DNA of 64,000 nt from Paguma larvata (lineage: Eukaryota; Chordata; Mammalia; Carnivora; Viverridae): NCBI GenBank assembly GCA_030068075.1, contig CM057841.1, forward strand, positions 50,757,030 to 50,821,029. Direction: 5' to 3'. The notes beneath the pieces are model-generated. The model saw only the letters and a program-made list of their open reading frames with translations, had not been told where the DNA came from and did no database searches. Positions 1 to 11,414 of this stretch are shown here, in pieces (within the stretch, counting starts at the first letter, position 1; each line of letters starts with the position of its first letter). A program made the position numbers and the translations under genes.

Positions 1-153
1 AGGGAGAGAGAGCATGCACATGAACTTGCATTGGGGAGGGGCAGAGAGAGCGGGCTTCGTGCTTATAGTAATGTGGAGTTCCATGAACCATGAGATCATA
101 ACCTGAGCCAAAATCAAAAGTTGGACTTAACTGACTGAGCCACCCAGGTGCCC
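1..153 (-). repeat. Felid tRNA-Lys-derived SINE, cut by window edge
   Basis: Reverse copy ending in the complement of the tRNA-like head (CTGACTGAGCCACCCAGGTG). The TC-rich tail side lies before position 1. Confidence 0.9.
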
Positions 154-154
154 C

Positions 155-745
155 TGATCTAGATGCCTTTCCTTTCCCTTTGTTGCGCGATTGCTGCGAC
201 TATGTTGAAGAAAAGTGATGAAACTGGACACCCCTGTCTTGTTTCTGACCTTGGAGGGGGGGTAGTTCTCAGTTTTTCCCCTCTTGAGGATGACATTAGC
301 TAGGGGTTTTTCACATATGGCCTTTAGTATTTTGAGGTCTGTTTCCTCTAAACCAACTTTGCAGAGGCTTTTTATAAGAATGGGCATGGTACTTTGTCAA
401 ATGCTTTGTCTGTGCCTATGGAAATGATCATAGGATTCTTACTCTTTTATTACTGTGATGTATCACACTGATGGATTTGCAAATATTGAGCCACCCTCGC
501 ATCCCGGGAATAAATCCCACTTGATCTTGCTGAATGATATTTTAAATGTATTAACGGATTTGGTTAGTTAGTATTTCACTGAAGAGTTTTGCATATACCT
601 ATGAGAGATTTGGCTTGTAGTTCTCTCTTTTTTTTTTTTTTTTCTTTGTTTTTGTGGAGTCCTTATCTGGTTTCGGTACCAAGGTAATGCTGGCTTCTTA
701 GAATGAATTTGGAAGTTTTCCTTCCTTTTCTGTTTTTTTTGGAAT
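155..745 (-). mobile_element. LINE-1 fragment, ORF2 reverse-transcriptase region
   Basis: The plus strand reads as antisense L1 ORF2, with the recognisable block around 'gatggatttgcaaatattga' and 'aatgctggcttcttagaatg'. It is a decayed fragment without an open frame. Confidence 0.75.
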
Positions 746-2934
746 AAATGAATAAGAGTAAGCATTAACTTGAAGAGTAAAATCCTGAGCTACGAGCAAA
801 AACAGCAGCAAACAGAAGGTTCGATCCCAGGAATCCTACTAATCCATTTCCTATTATCAAAGTAATCAGAAGTTCACTTATCCAGCCAAAACAAGAAGAA
901 AAAGAATTTACACAATTTACTGTAAATATTCACAAGATTATAGGAATATATCCATATAATATATGGCAAGTAGGACATATCACTTATATTTTGTTTGTTG
1001 AACATATTCATGCATTCAGTGAGTGCCTAAATGAATAAAAGATTCTCAACCTTAAAAAATCAAATGACTTAAGGCTTGACTATAACATCTAGGTAGCTAT
1101 AAACTCACATGCAGAATTGTATGTGCAATTACGTAGGCTAAAAGACAATATTTGTACAAACCAGCAGACAGCTGATCTAAGAGTTCAACATCAGCTCATA
1201 AAGGCCTCTGAAAGACAGTGATTATCTAAACAAATAGACACCAAGGCCAAGTATAGGAAAGATGAGTATCTGCGAATTATTTGCTTCTCAATGACAATTA
1301 AGGTGTTCTCTGCCCTTTTCTTTATCCTGTACTGAAGAGAAAAGTGACCAAGAGCAGACTACACAGCAATCATCTTCTCTCTCACTGTCTGATGGTAACA
1401 AATAGTCAATCCTTTGGAAACAGGTTGTCTGCCTACCTAACAGAATCTCTTTGGCCCCTCTTGTACCCTGTTCTCAAAAAGACAGGACGTTGTTAAAAAT
1501 AAAAATCACTCCTACCCCAAAGAATGGCTACATAAATTGTGGGGCCCAGTGCGAAATGAAAATGCAAGGCCCCTTGTTCAGAAAAATTGAGAATCTAACG
1601 GTGGTGACAGCGGAGCACTAAACTGAACACAGAGCCCTTCCGAGCACGTGACCATGTGGACTTGACAGGTCCCACATCCATGAGGACAGCTTTGCCCCTG
1701 ACCTTAAGGCTGTCACCTGCATCAGTTTCAAGAGACAATTTTAGATCTTCCAAATTCTAAAAGACCCTGTGGTCTAACAAGGACAACACTGCCCTTCCTA
1801 TGTAGAGACTATAGCCTCTGTTCAGGTGGGCTAGCACTTAAGGACTCAGTGTGGCCCTGGCCATCCTTTTGACCACAGACTGTCCACCCGCTTGTCCCCA
1901 CCTCCAGCCCCCTGCCCAGACCCTGGAGAGCAGGAACACGATGTGTGATAACCACGTAGCTGAGACTCAGACTGCCCCTGTGAACGCTCAGGAACACGTC
2001 TGGGACAAGGGGTAATTTGAAAATGATAATTCCCGCCACTCACATCACTCTCAGTGACTTGTCAAAAGCAGTCAGTCACTGTTCTCAGCACCGCTGGAGA
2101 ACGCAAACGTCCTCCAAGTCACAGGGATGCCCCTGCCTGCTGCCTGCGGCACAAGATCGCAATACGCTGTTTCTGAGCCACCCCACGCTGCATGTCAGAC
2201 TGTAAGGCAAGCTGATAAATGCACAAATTTAGAAAGACCGCCGGCGATTCAGTCTACTTAACTGGACTCCATCCAGAGAATTTTCCAGCCAACTGGCACT
2301 GGGTCTCTAATTTACAGCTGGCGAGCAACCTCCCTAACTGTTTCCAGGTCCTCAGCAGAACTGTTTAACGTCTACCTTTAACACACGAACCACCTGACTT
2401 CAGACACAACATCCAGCAGCTTTGACCGCAGGGTGCGGAGTTATAAAATTTACAGCTTCTTAAGTTGGAAAACCACAGACAGGCTGGACTCTACCAACTG
2501 TGCTCTGCAAGAGGGGGGATTCGGTTTCTGCTTCAGGCACACAAAGTTAAAACAAAGGACACATTGAGTAATCTTGGTTAAGCAGTTTTTTTTTTTTTTT
2601 TGCTCCCACTTTTAATTTCTAATGTTAAAATTATAAATGCCCTCAACCGATTTTGCATTTTTTGTAACTGAAGGCTTTTTTTTTTTTAATTAAAGCTAAA
2701 AAAAAGTTGTCCTAATTCTCCCAGGTAAATCAGAGAGTTATAGATAGGCTTCAAAGACTGGCTTTTCAATTAACGCAAGCTAGAAGGCTAGTTTCTTGTC
2801 TCAAAATGTGTTTGATTGCTTTAAAAATAATAAAGGCAATGTTTATGATAGCTATTGTATGCCAAAGTATTGCACATGTATTTGCACACGTGCAAAGTAC
2901 CGCACATTTCAAGTTGATCACAATATCACGAGGA

Positions 2935-3055
2935 AGCCGAGTGCTATTCTTACCCTAGTACTATGGATGAATAAACTAATTACAGGGTCACTGGCTAGTG
3001 AAGTAGCAACACTGGGACTCAAGTCTCTCATACTGTCTGACTCCGAAACTTGACG
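2935..3055 (-). repeat. MIR fragment
   Basis: Diverged MIR core in reverse (lost 'cacagctagtaagtggcagag' pattern, then 'actcaagtctc' and 'gtctgactcc'). Confidence 0.5.
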
Positions 3056-3130
3056 TCTTCTCTCTTACAACACTGTCTCTCAAACTCTGGAACACAATGT
3101 CTAGGGCACTATTTTAAAATTCTAAAAATT

Positions 3131-3375
3131 GGGGCACCTAGGTGGCTCAGTCGGTTAAGTGTCCGACTTCAGCTCAGGCCGCCATCTTGCAGTTCATGAG
3201 TTCAAGCCCCACATCAGGCTCTGTGCTGACAGCTCAGAGTATGGAGCCTGCTTCAGATTCTGTGTCTCCCTCTCTCTCTGTCCCTCCCATGCTCATGTGC
3301 TGCCTGTCTCTCTCTCTCAAAAATAAACATTAAAAAAAAATAAAAAGTAAAAAAAAATAAATAAAATAAATCAAG
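3131..3375 (+). repeat. Felid tRNA-Lys SINE
   Basis: Forward copy: tRNA-like head with ggctcagtcggttaag, then the conserved agcctgcttcagattctgtg body, a TC run and an A-rich tail. Confidence 0.92.
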
Positions 3376-4857
3376 TCCTAAAAAATGTACGAGCCCTTGG
3401 AAATATTTTACCACCGGGATTCACCAGCATGCTACAGCATTTAACACCGCACTTTGGGGTCAAACCTGGAACTTGGATTTCTTGAACACGCTCAGGTCTG
3501 GTTGAAGCATACAAGACTCTTAATCTTTCAATCCATTTTCCCTTGTGTTTATTGAGATGTTTCACTGAACCTGCTGTGTTAACAACTGAAATACAATATG
3601 CTTTGTAGATTGGCCCTTCCCTATAAATCATGACTCGCTCCACACATTATACATTGACTGATGCTCCAAGAACGGACAGCTTGGGTGGTGTGGATTCATG
3701 TTTTTGTAAGGTCCTGTGATGTTCGGAAGCCCTTGGGATGCCCGAGCTCAGCCAGTTGTCTCCGTCTTCCTGTTTGCTTTGAAGCTGGAAGAACACAACC
3801 AGGTATCGTCACTGCTGTGATATGAGTTGCCTTTGACAAGAGACAGTAACTTGAAGACCGTGATGGGGCCTGGGAGAGGCTTCTGCTAGGCAGCTTCAAA
3901 GGTGTGGGTGGGCCCACGGAGCCTCGACCACACTTCTAATTCAACCTGCCAGCATTCCTCGACGTTTAATGAAGAGAAATAAATAGTGCTTTCCAACCTG
4001 TCACAAAGGTATTTGCCATGAATTAACGGGAGGTCCACACTTCAAATAGCAAATGGCAAACTCTAGACAAATGATGTGGCATCACCAAAGGACCTCTGAA
4101 TCGTCCTCTGGAGTCCGGGGTTTGTTTCATCTGTTCTGAATTAATTCTCCATTACTTCTTTGCCTCTTTTGTGTTTTGTGTCTTCGCTCAGTCCATGCTG
4201 CTTGGCCAATCTCCTCTCCCCGATGCTGATTTTATCTTGAGGCCCCTTTACTCACGCCGGCCCCTTTCCCATGGGGAGAATTCGGATGGCGGAGTCACAA
4301 GGAAGGAGCTGGAGAAGAAGGGAACACTCCGCCGGCGGGGCTCACACGCCTTCATGTCACTGATCAATGTGCCCATCCACCTGGTCCCCACCACCCCATC
4401 ACCTCCTCTTGCCAAAGCGTGGAGGAAATTGTTTATTATAGTAATTTTCTTTAGGTGTCTTTTTCGGCCTTGAAACTGGCCTGTGGTTAACCTGTTTGTC
4501 ACTTACTGTCATTCCAAACACTGCTGCCACAGTCAGCGGCAAGATTCTCCCTGGTCACCCTATGAAACGCGACGGACTTCGGAAGAGTTGAACACCCCCT
4601 TGTGCCATTTCACATGGAAGAAGAAGTCCTCAACATAGGAGAGCATTTTTAAGACATTTTAAAAAAGGAATGAATGCTATAAAAACAAAGGTGATCGTAT
4701 TTCAGTCTTCGAACAGCAACCTGTGTGATCATGTCATTCTGAATCACTGTTTATCGCCAAGAGGAAGTTGCTTTCTAATGAAACACTCCTGATGAATTTC
4801 TGGGCCTTTTCTCTGACTGCACGGCAGCTTGACAGAGAATAGGACTTGGTGGCTGTG

Positions 4858-5008
4858 TGGGGGGTGGAGAGAGAGACAAAGACACAGAAAAAGAGAGCTG
4901 GAGAAACAGACAAGGAGGGAGACAGAGAGGAAGCAGAAGAGCAAGAAGTAGAGGAAGAAGGGGGAGAGGAGAAAGAGAGGAGGAGGAGGGAGCAAAAAAA
5001 AAAAAAAA
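4858..5008. repeat. GA-rich low-complexity tract
   Basis: About 150 bp of almost pure purine on the plus strand ending in a poly-A run. Open frames across it in both directions are composition artefacts. Confidence 0.85.
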
Positions 5009-5090
5009 GCTCACCTTCAGTCACTTCTAAAGAATGTGTCATCTCTAATGGGACATCTTATCATGAAAAAATAATTTTTTGTTCTTAACT

Positions 5091-5220
5091 GTTTTTTTTT
5101 TAAGTAGGCTTCACACCCAATGTGAAACCCAATGTGGGGCTTGAACCCATGACCCTGAGATCATGACCTGAATGGAGATCAAGAGTCGGAGGCTTAAGCG
5201 ACTGAGCCACCCAGGCACCC
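5091..5220 (-). repeat. Short carnivore SINE variant
   Basis: A reverse copy lacking the TC-rich half. The plus strand reads aagtaggcttcacaccc, then gggcttgaacccatgaccct and the tRNA head complement. Flanking direct repeats ttgttcttaact (5079-5090) and ttgtttttaact (5221-5232) differ at one base. Confidence 0.85.
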
Positions 5221-5488
5221 TTGTTTTTAACTCTCATTGCCAAGGCCTCTTAAAACTGGATACTAAACAGGCCTTTTGCACAGTGCTTGAACAAAGAAAA
5301 AGTCAGTGACCTTAAATTACCTATATCTCAACCTCAACATGGAAAAACATTAAGTTTTCAGCTTCACTCAAAAAACCTGACATTTGTTTATATACGTCAG
5401 ATTAAAAGACTATTTTTCAACAAAGGGCTGTGTGAATTTCAATTCTGCTGTTCAGCTTTCACATTTCTACAGTTTAAAATGTAACTCC

Positions 5489-5490
<2 letters not shown>

Positions 5491-5524
<34 letters not shown>
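5491..5524. repeat. (CA)17 microsatellite
   Basis: An uninterrupted 34-bp AC repeat. Confidence 0.98.
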
Positions 5525-5526
<2 letters not shown>

Positions 5527-5846
5527 CCTAGCTGTGTGGGGTATAGAAGTAACACACATTTAGCTTTCCTTGTGTTCCCAAAGCCAATCAAATCGACATA
5601 ACATAGTGGTGTCCGTACATAGCATCCTAAAGACGTACAAAAATCAACTGACTTTTCAATCCTTTGGATGACTAATGGGCGCACTAGTTCAATGAGAAAT
5701 TCTTTAGACTTTAGGCCAGACTTATGTTGTGGGGAAAAGTTGACTAAGAGAAATATGTGGAAATTATTTAGTTTATAATAACTGTCTCTGTAGTGATCTC
5801 AGAAAGCATATGATTGCCAAATCAATATTGATTTCTTTCTGTGCTG

Positions 5847-5848
<2 letters not shown>

Positions 5849-5882
<34 letters not shown>
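5849..5882. repeat. (GT)17 microsatellite
   Basis: An uninterrupted 34-bp GT repeat, the reverse complement of the CA tract 324 bp before it. Confidence 0.98.
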
Positions 5883-5885
<3 letters not shown>

Positions 5886-6420
5886 GGTAGTTTTTCCCCG
5901 GGCCATGTAGAAACATAATACAGGCTCGTGAAAGTTAGCTCCTTCTCTTCAAGTCATTTACATGGATATGTATGTATGTACTTCAAAATAAAAACTTGAT
6001 TGATGGGCTTAAATAATGCCTTAAAAATTTAAGACCTAAGACAATCATATAAATCCTTGATTACCCTTAGGAATTTTCTCTTGGCCACCGAGGAAATCGA
6101 CGGGGCCGGCACTGGTTAAACTGACATCCACCTGTTGCCAATGTTGAAACATGTAGACTGAGGGTTCCAAGGAGAGTGAATGTTTGTAACAGAGACTGCG
6201 TTTTAAAATCGGGTGACTCAACGATAGAAGAGAAGGTCTGTTTTCCATTTAGCTTAAACTGAGCTTCCCTATGAAGACATTCTAGAAGGTTCTGACATGT
6301 AAAAATAACCAGATGCAGAAGACACTTTTATTTGGTGTCAGGCCATGCTCTTACTTCTTGAGGTTAACTGACAGCAGTCAATTATTTCCAGGATTGCATT
6401 CCCCTTCCCTTGCACTAGGC

Positions 6421-6482
6421 AATGCCCAGAAATAAGTGAAAAGATCTGGCAAATGCCCAGAAATAAGTGAAAAGATCTGGCA
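6421..6482. repeat. Perfect 31-bp tandem duplication
   Basis: Two identical adjacent 31-bp units (6421-6451 and 6452-6482), each starting aatgcccagaaataag. A partial third start (aat) follows. Confidence 0.97.
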
Positions 6483-6884
6483 AATCTACCACCCTGTGAG
6501 GGCAAGGGGCCACCCTCCCAAGTTAAGCTAAATCTGCTGTGAACCAGTCAGCAACTTATGTCTGAGTCATTCACTATGGGAAAGGCAAGCATTTAAAAAG
6601 CCATATTGATCCCTCAAATGTAATTTAGGAGATCAAATTTCAATCCTTTAAACGCTATTCACTGTGCTTCACTTTAAACCATAGAGTTTTAAGACTAGTC
6701 CTAAGAGATGATGAGGTCCAGTGGTTTTCAAAATGTGTCCTGCAGAGGTTTAGGCCTCTTCAGAGAACTCTGGGTTCAGACCTTGGTTTGGGGCAGAAGG
6801 GCTGACATGGGAGAAGGCTGGCCTCTCGGCCTGTCACTCTGGACTTTGCTCCAGGAAGTTCTCCTTTCAATTGGATTACTATTA

Positions 6885-6985
6885 TTATTATTTGAGTATA
6901 TAGCTGACACTTACTGTTATATTTATTTCAGGTGTACGACACAGCGATCTAACACGTTTATACATGTAGCTACTATCTGATGGTT
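6885..6985 (-). mobile_element. LINE-1 3'-end relic
   Basis: The plus strand shows the antisense L1 3' UTR pattern (tatttcaggtgtacgacaca). A SINE was inserted next to it at 6991. Confidence 0.5.
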
Positions 6986-6990
6986 TGTTT

Positions 6991-7209
6991 TTTTTAATTT
7001 TTTTTTTAACATTTATTCATTCTTGAGAGGCAGAGAGACAGAACAAAAGCAGGAGAAGGGCAGAGAGAGGGGGAGACACAGAATCCAAAGCAGGCTTCAG
7101 TCTCTGAGCCATCAGCACAGAGCCCGATGCAGGGCTCGAACTCACAAACCGTGAGATTATGACCTGAGCCGAGGTCAGCCACTCAACCGACTGAGCCACC
7201 CAGGCGCCC
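6991..7209 (-). repeat. Felid tRNA-Lys SINE with target-site duplication
   Basis: A full reverse copy. Direct repeats ctgatggtttgttt (from 6977) and ctgattgtttgttt (from 7210) flank it with one mismatch. Confidence 0.93.
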
Positions 7210-9761
7210 CTGATTGTTTGTTTTATTTATGACCCCCATGTATGACTTTTCAACTTGGAAAGAACAGTCTTCTTTTTAAACGAATGAATACCTTTTATCA
7301 CTGGAGGCCATTGATTCAATAAACTTTTCTGAGCAGGTACAATATCCCAGATATTATGCCAGTTTGGGAGGCTACAAAAAATAAGCAAATCATTTTTCTG
7401 CTACTAAGAGGTTTGATTCACTATAAAAGCACTTCGGGATAGTGCCACAGGATACAGTAGAAGACAGAGCCTGGGGAACCCATTAGGACCCACAGAGCTT
7501 AAGTGACTCATGCAAAGTGACCCAGGGAATGGCAGTGCCAGCTATTTATATAGATGTTCCCAGATCTAAACCATGTTGCATCCAACAAGAATGGTGACCG
7601 CATACAAAACTCACTCTTTACAGACTATATATTTTATGGACATGCTTTACAGACTGTATGTTTTAGCAACATAATTTATGTCTTCGCCATTGGTGTATCT
7701 CCAAAGCCTCCTACAGGACTGGGCATAGAATGGGCACCCAACGGATGTTTGCTTAATTTTCTTTTTATCCGACATGGAAATGAACAGAGGATAAGTGCTT
7801 TGAAAGTAGTTATCTAGATCAATACCCTCCACGGTGGGTGAAGATGGGAACAAGCTAAGATGTTGGGAGGATGTGAGGAATACATATGAAGGAGAGAAAC
7901 ATTATCCCCCGCCCTCGATGCCATCCCTGTGTATTTTGATAAACATGCCTTTCTCCTGAATTTTCCACTACAGTAAGAACTTAGTGAATGTTCAGTAATT
8001 TTAAAAGGCTGGGACACAAAGTGCTTTCTTTCACAGACTTAGACTTTCTAAGATGGATGGAACAACATTTTTTCATTTTGGAGGTTCCCACCCTTTGATT
8101 CCAGCATCCCACAGGATTGTTAAAACACATTCAACATTTTTATATTGGAGTGAGCATATTTTTGGCTCCCAAAGTATTCATTTTGGTTCAATCCATGGCT
8201 GGATGGAAAGACACGTGAACTGTACTTAACTTCCTTTAAAGAATAAAGCCATAGGTCCCTTGGATACTGATATACAGTGTCATTTAGGAAAATGTATGTT
8301 ATTGCTCATTGTGATTTAAATTTTAAAAAATCACCATGTTCTCCTGATTTTGGAGACGTAGGAGCATGTGGTAAAAACTGAGCAGAAATTTGATGATGTC
8401 TTCCCGAGAGTGATAAAGTATAATTTAAATATTAAAGTCATTCACCCAGATTCTTTGAAAAGATAAAACAGACATAATACTAGGTGACTAGACTTTATTA
8501 TTTTTTTTTTTAGTGTCTAACTTTTGAATGAAACCCTAACTCCTTTAAAAACACAAGCAAGGCATGTCCAATTAATCATACAAATTTCCCGCTAGATTGT
8601 CTCCAGACAGGTCACATTCCGAAGATGTTAATTTAAGCTTTCATTCAATGTATAAGTAGAATGAGACCAGAAAGCAAGGCTCTGTACAACAGCTAAGCAA
8701 ATGTGATCTTAACCCATTGTGGCACAATCACAACCTTGTCTTAATAGAGATCTTATTATAGTTCTTACTCTATTTATATCGTAGTAAGAAATTATTTTTA
8801 AAAATACTCTACATATCCAGTTGAATCTGGCGAAGACTTTGTGGTTTTATAATTTTATTTAGACCTAGCCAGTAGTTCTCCTTACATTTCGACCCATCTT
8901 CAAGGAGGTGTCTGTGTTTGCAAGGAGACAGGTGATGGACTTGACCAATTATGCAGAACTCCCTCCCCAATGAAGGCCGTCCTTCTGTTTCTAAAACCTA
9001 GCTCCGACCCATCAGGAAACGTTTAGGACCTGCTGAATACCCCTAAATATTTAGTTTTAGTCAGGGCTACAAAATATGGACGAGTGAGAGAAGGAACCAG
9101 GTCTAAATGAAGAAAAAGCATGAATACAAATTCTTAGCTCCGGGCTGGTCTCACGTTCAGTGACAATGTGTCAATTGTCTGCTTAATGTGATCAACGCAG
9201 ACAGCGCCGGGGGGTTATTTTAGGTTCCAGAGATGAAAGTACGAAGGATCTCTGTCATTCTGCTTTGCTCCTCCCATCACTTCTTGCCTTATTCTCTGTT
9301 GTGGTCTTTCTGCCGATAATCTCTGTGTAACGGCAAACCTTAAGTCACAGGCGGAATTATGAAAACTTACCAGAACAGCTTTGCGTTTACGAACAAAACC
9401 GGAGAGAGAAACGATGACAAAAAATGGTTGCTTGTCACGAGGTAGTAAAAAACCTATTTCTCACCGGGAGTGATTTGCACTTTGTTCTGATCGCCCGTGG
9501 CAGGAGCACTGAGCGGCACCTCGCCCCACTTCCGGACGTGGGTTGTTTCGCGGCCTCAGAACTTCGTTTCTGTACATGTGCTCAGAGACGGATCAAAGGC
9601 CTCTTGGCAAAACTAATGAAGTGTTGTGCCTCTAAAACTGATACCTTGCAAGCTAAATACACCTCTCTAAAGAAAAGAGAACTTTCCTGAAGAGACAGAA
9701 AAGAGGTTTCCTGCTCAGATGCTTGATGGAAAAGAAACAGAACACAGAACACCCAACGCAA

Positions 9762-9782
9762 ACAAACAAACAAACAAACAAA
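9762..9782. repeat. (CAAA)n short tandem repeat
   Basis: About five CAAA units. Confidence 0.85.
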
Positions 9783-10176
9783 ATAGGTTTGAAAAAATAT
9801 CCAAAAGTCTTGAATCAGAGTACCATTCCTATGCATTAGGATTGCTGAAAGAGTTATTTCAGGGACCGAATCCATTGGCGACCTCCCAACCACCCTAACT
9901 TTAGTCCAGTTTGATGTGGATTCTCGTCTCTGAAATCAAAGAGTCAAGAGGGATGGGAGACTACTTCCTAACTACAGCTTCTGAGTAGGTGATGCGACAT
10001 CTCTGAAAGACCCCCACCACACAGACAGAGGTGACAGGGCCTAGGATTTCAAATGACGAGATAATAGGAATTTAAGTGAATTAACAACCCTGTTCGCCAT
10101 CTAGAACCAAGGTGCAAATGCAAGCATCTACTGGGGCCAGAAGTTCTCTGCTTGAGAGATATCCAAACTTCTATTT

Positions 10177-10396
10177 TTTAACATTTTTTCAATTTATTTA
10201 TTTGTGAGAGAGAGAAAGAGAGAGAGAGAGAGAGGTGGAAAGAGGCAGAGAGAGAGGGAGACAGAGAATCCTAGGCAGGTTCTGTGCTGTTAGTGCAGAG
10301 AGGGACACAGGGCTTGAACCCACAGAATCATGAGATCAGGAACTGAGCTGAAATCAAGAGTCAGAAGCAGAACTGAATGAGCCACCCAGGTGCCCC
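10177..10396 (-). repeat. Felid tRNA-Lys SINE
   Basis: A reverse copy with a long GA run and diverged body, ending in the tRNA head complement gagccacccaggtgccc. Forms an inverted pair with the SINE at 10536. Confidence 0.9.
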
Positions 10397-10535
10397 TAAA
10401 TCTCTATGTTTATAAGAAATTACCTGTAGATACTCTGGCTGATTGTCACCCATTCATTGTTCTTCTCTTACCTCTAAGGAAACGAGAGTCAACCAAAGGA
10501 AAGTGGTTTGCTCGGATTAAAACTTTCTTGGCAAG

Positions 10536-10742
10536 GGCACCCAGATGGCTCACTTGGTTAAGCGTTTGACTTTCACTCAGGTCATGACCTCACGGTTTGT
10601 GAGCTCAAGCCCTGCATTAGGCTCTTAGGTGACAGCTTGGAGCCTAGAGTCTGCTTCAGATTCTGTGTCTCCCTCTCTCTTTCTGCCCCTCACCCGAACT
10701 CCCTCTCTCTCTCTCAAAAATAAACAAACATTAAAAATACTC
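10536..10742 (+). repeat. Felid tRNA-Lys SINE with target-site duplication
   Basis: Forward copy from the tRNA-like head to an A-rich tail. The 12-bp direct repeat aaactttcttgg occurs just before and after it. Confidence 0.92.
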
Positions 10743-11169
10743 ATAAGAAAACTTTCTTGGTATTCAAGCAAGTGTTCTTTCGACTAGATCCTTCCACCTC
10801 CTAGGCCAGCAGGACCGATGGGGTGAATAGGGGCAGGGGCTTATCCAAACGGCAGATAGAGACAACATGGAATTATCTAAAAAGCATTCATTCCTACTCT
10901 ATTCCTTAACATTCATGGCAGTCAAGGGCAATGCCGAGAAGCTGGCATCTAAAAATGTGAAAACCAGTGCATCCTCCTCAGACCCATCGGACTCCCGCCC
11001 TCTTCACCAAAATATTGAGCTGCCGTCTGTCCCTCTTGGCACTTTGCAAGTTAGCTTATTAGGAAACAGATATGAACAAGGAGATTGTTCTCTGAGCTAG
11101 CTCAGAGCAGGGCCATCACTATCAATACAGCAAGAGGCACAGAGAACTGAACAAACAGATGGGGCTTAC

Positions 11170-11414
11170 TTCAAAGACCAGCGTCTCGTTGGTGGGTCCT
11201 GGAGCATACAGACGTTCTGGGTGGTTGAAGGCCCGCTGGTATTCAAACACGGTCCCGGCGAAGGAGAACTCCCCAGGCCAGTCGATGCTCCAGCCGCCCG
11301 TGAGGTAATACTTCTGGCCAAGGCTTCTGACCGCGAGGTAACCAGCGGAGGGCTGCAGCTCCTGGACCTCAATGCTCCGGGCCCCCGCCGGCACGGTGAC
11401 TACAGGATAATACT
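11170..11414 (-). CDS. ADAMTS18: ADAMTS18 exon, spacer domain (likely exon 16)
   Basis: Last visible exon, 245 bp. Acceptor CGTTTAG, donor GTAAGC. It completes Glu, then [60 protein letters not shown] and ETLVFE, ending in phase 0. PAGARSI is the family spacer signature. The cysteine-free stretch is typical of spacer domains, which bind matrix and substrates. NET is a candidate glycosylation site. The next exon must lie before position 1, since no matching continuation appears in the 11.2 kb downstream. Confidence 0.96.

Larger units (their letters stand above)
1..11169 (-). other. Intron after the spacer exon (partial, at least 11.2 kb)
   Basis: No coding continuation of ADAMTS18 was found on the minus strand. 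The region holds five complete SINEs and a partial one at the edge, an L1 fragment at 155-745, L1 3'-end relics near 6885, a GA-rich tract, two inverted dinucleotide microsatellites and a 31-bp tandem duplication. Between 746 and 2930, 3380 and 4850, and 7260 and 10170, I see mostly unique sequence with faint old-repeat traces (for example 1540-1760 and 7310-7440), and no credible gene. Confidence 0.8.

Noticed and set aside
3131..3205. tRNA gene suggested by tRNA-like heads of SINEs
   Set aside because: Each is followed by the SINE body and A-rich tail and is diverged. None folds as a plain functional tRNA by eye.
4734..5088. Frames rich in Ser/Leu (minus) or Glu/Arg (plus)
   Set aside because: Products of the purine tract at 4858-5008.
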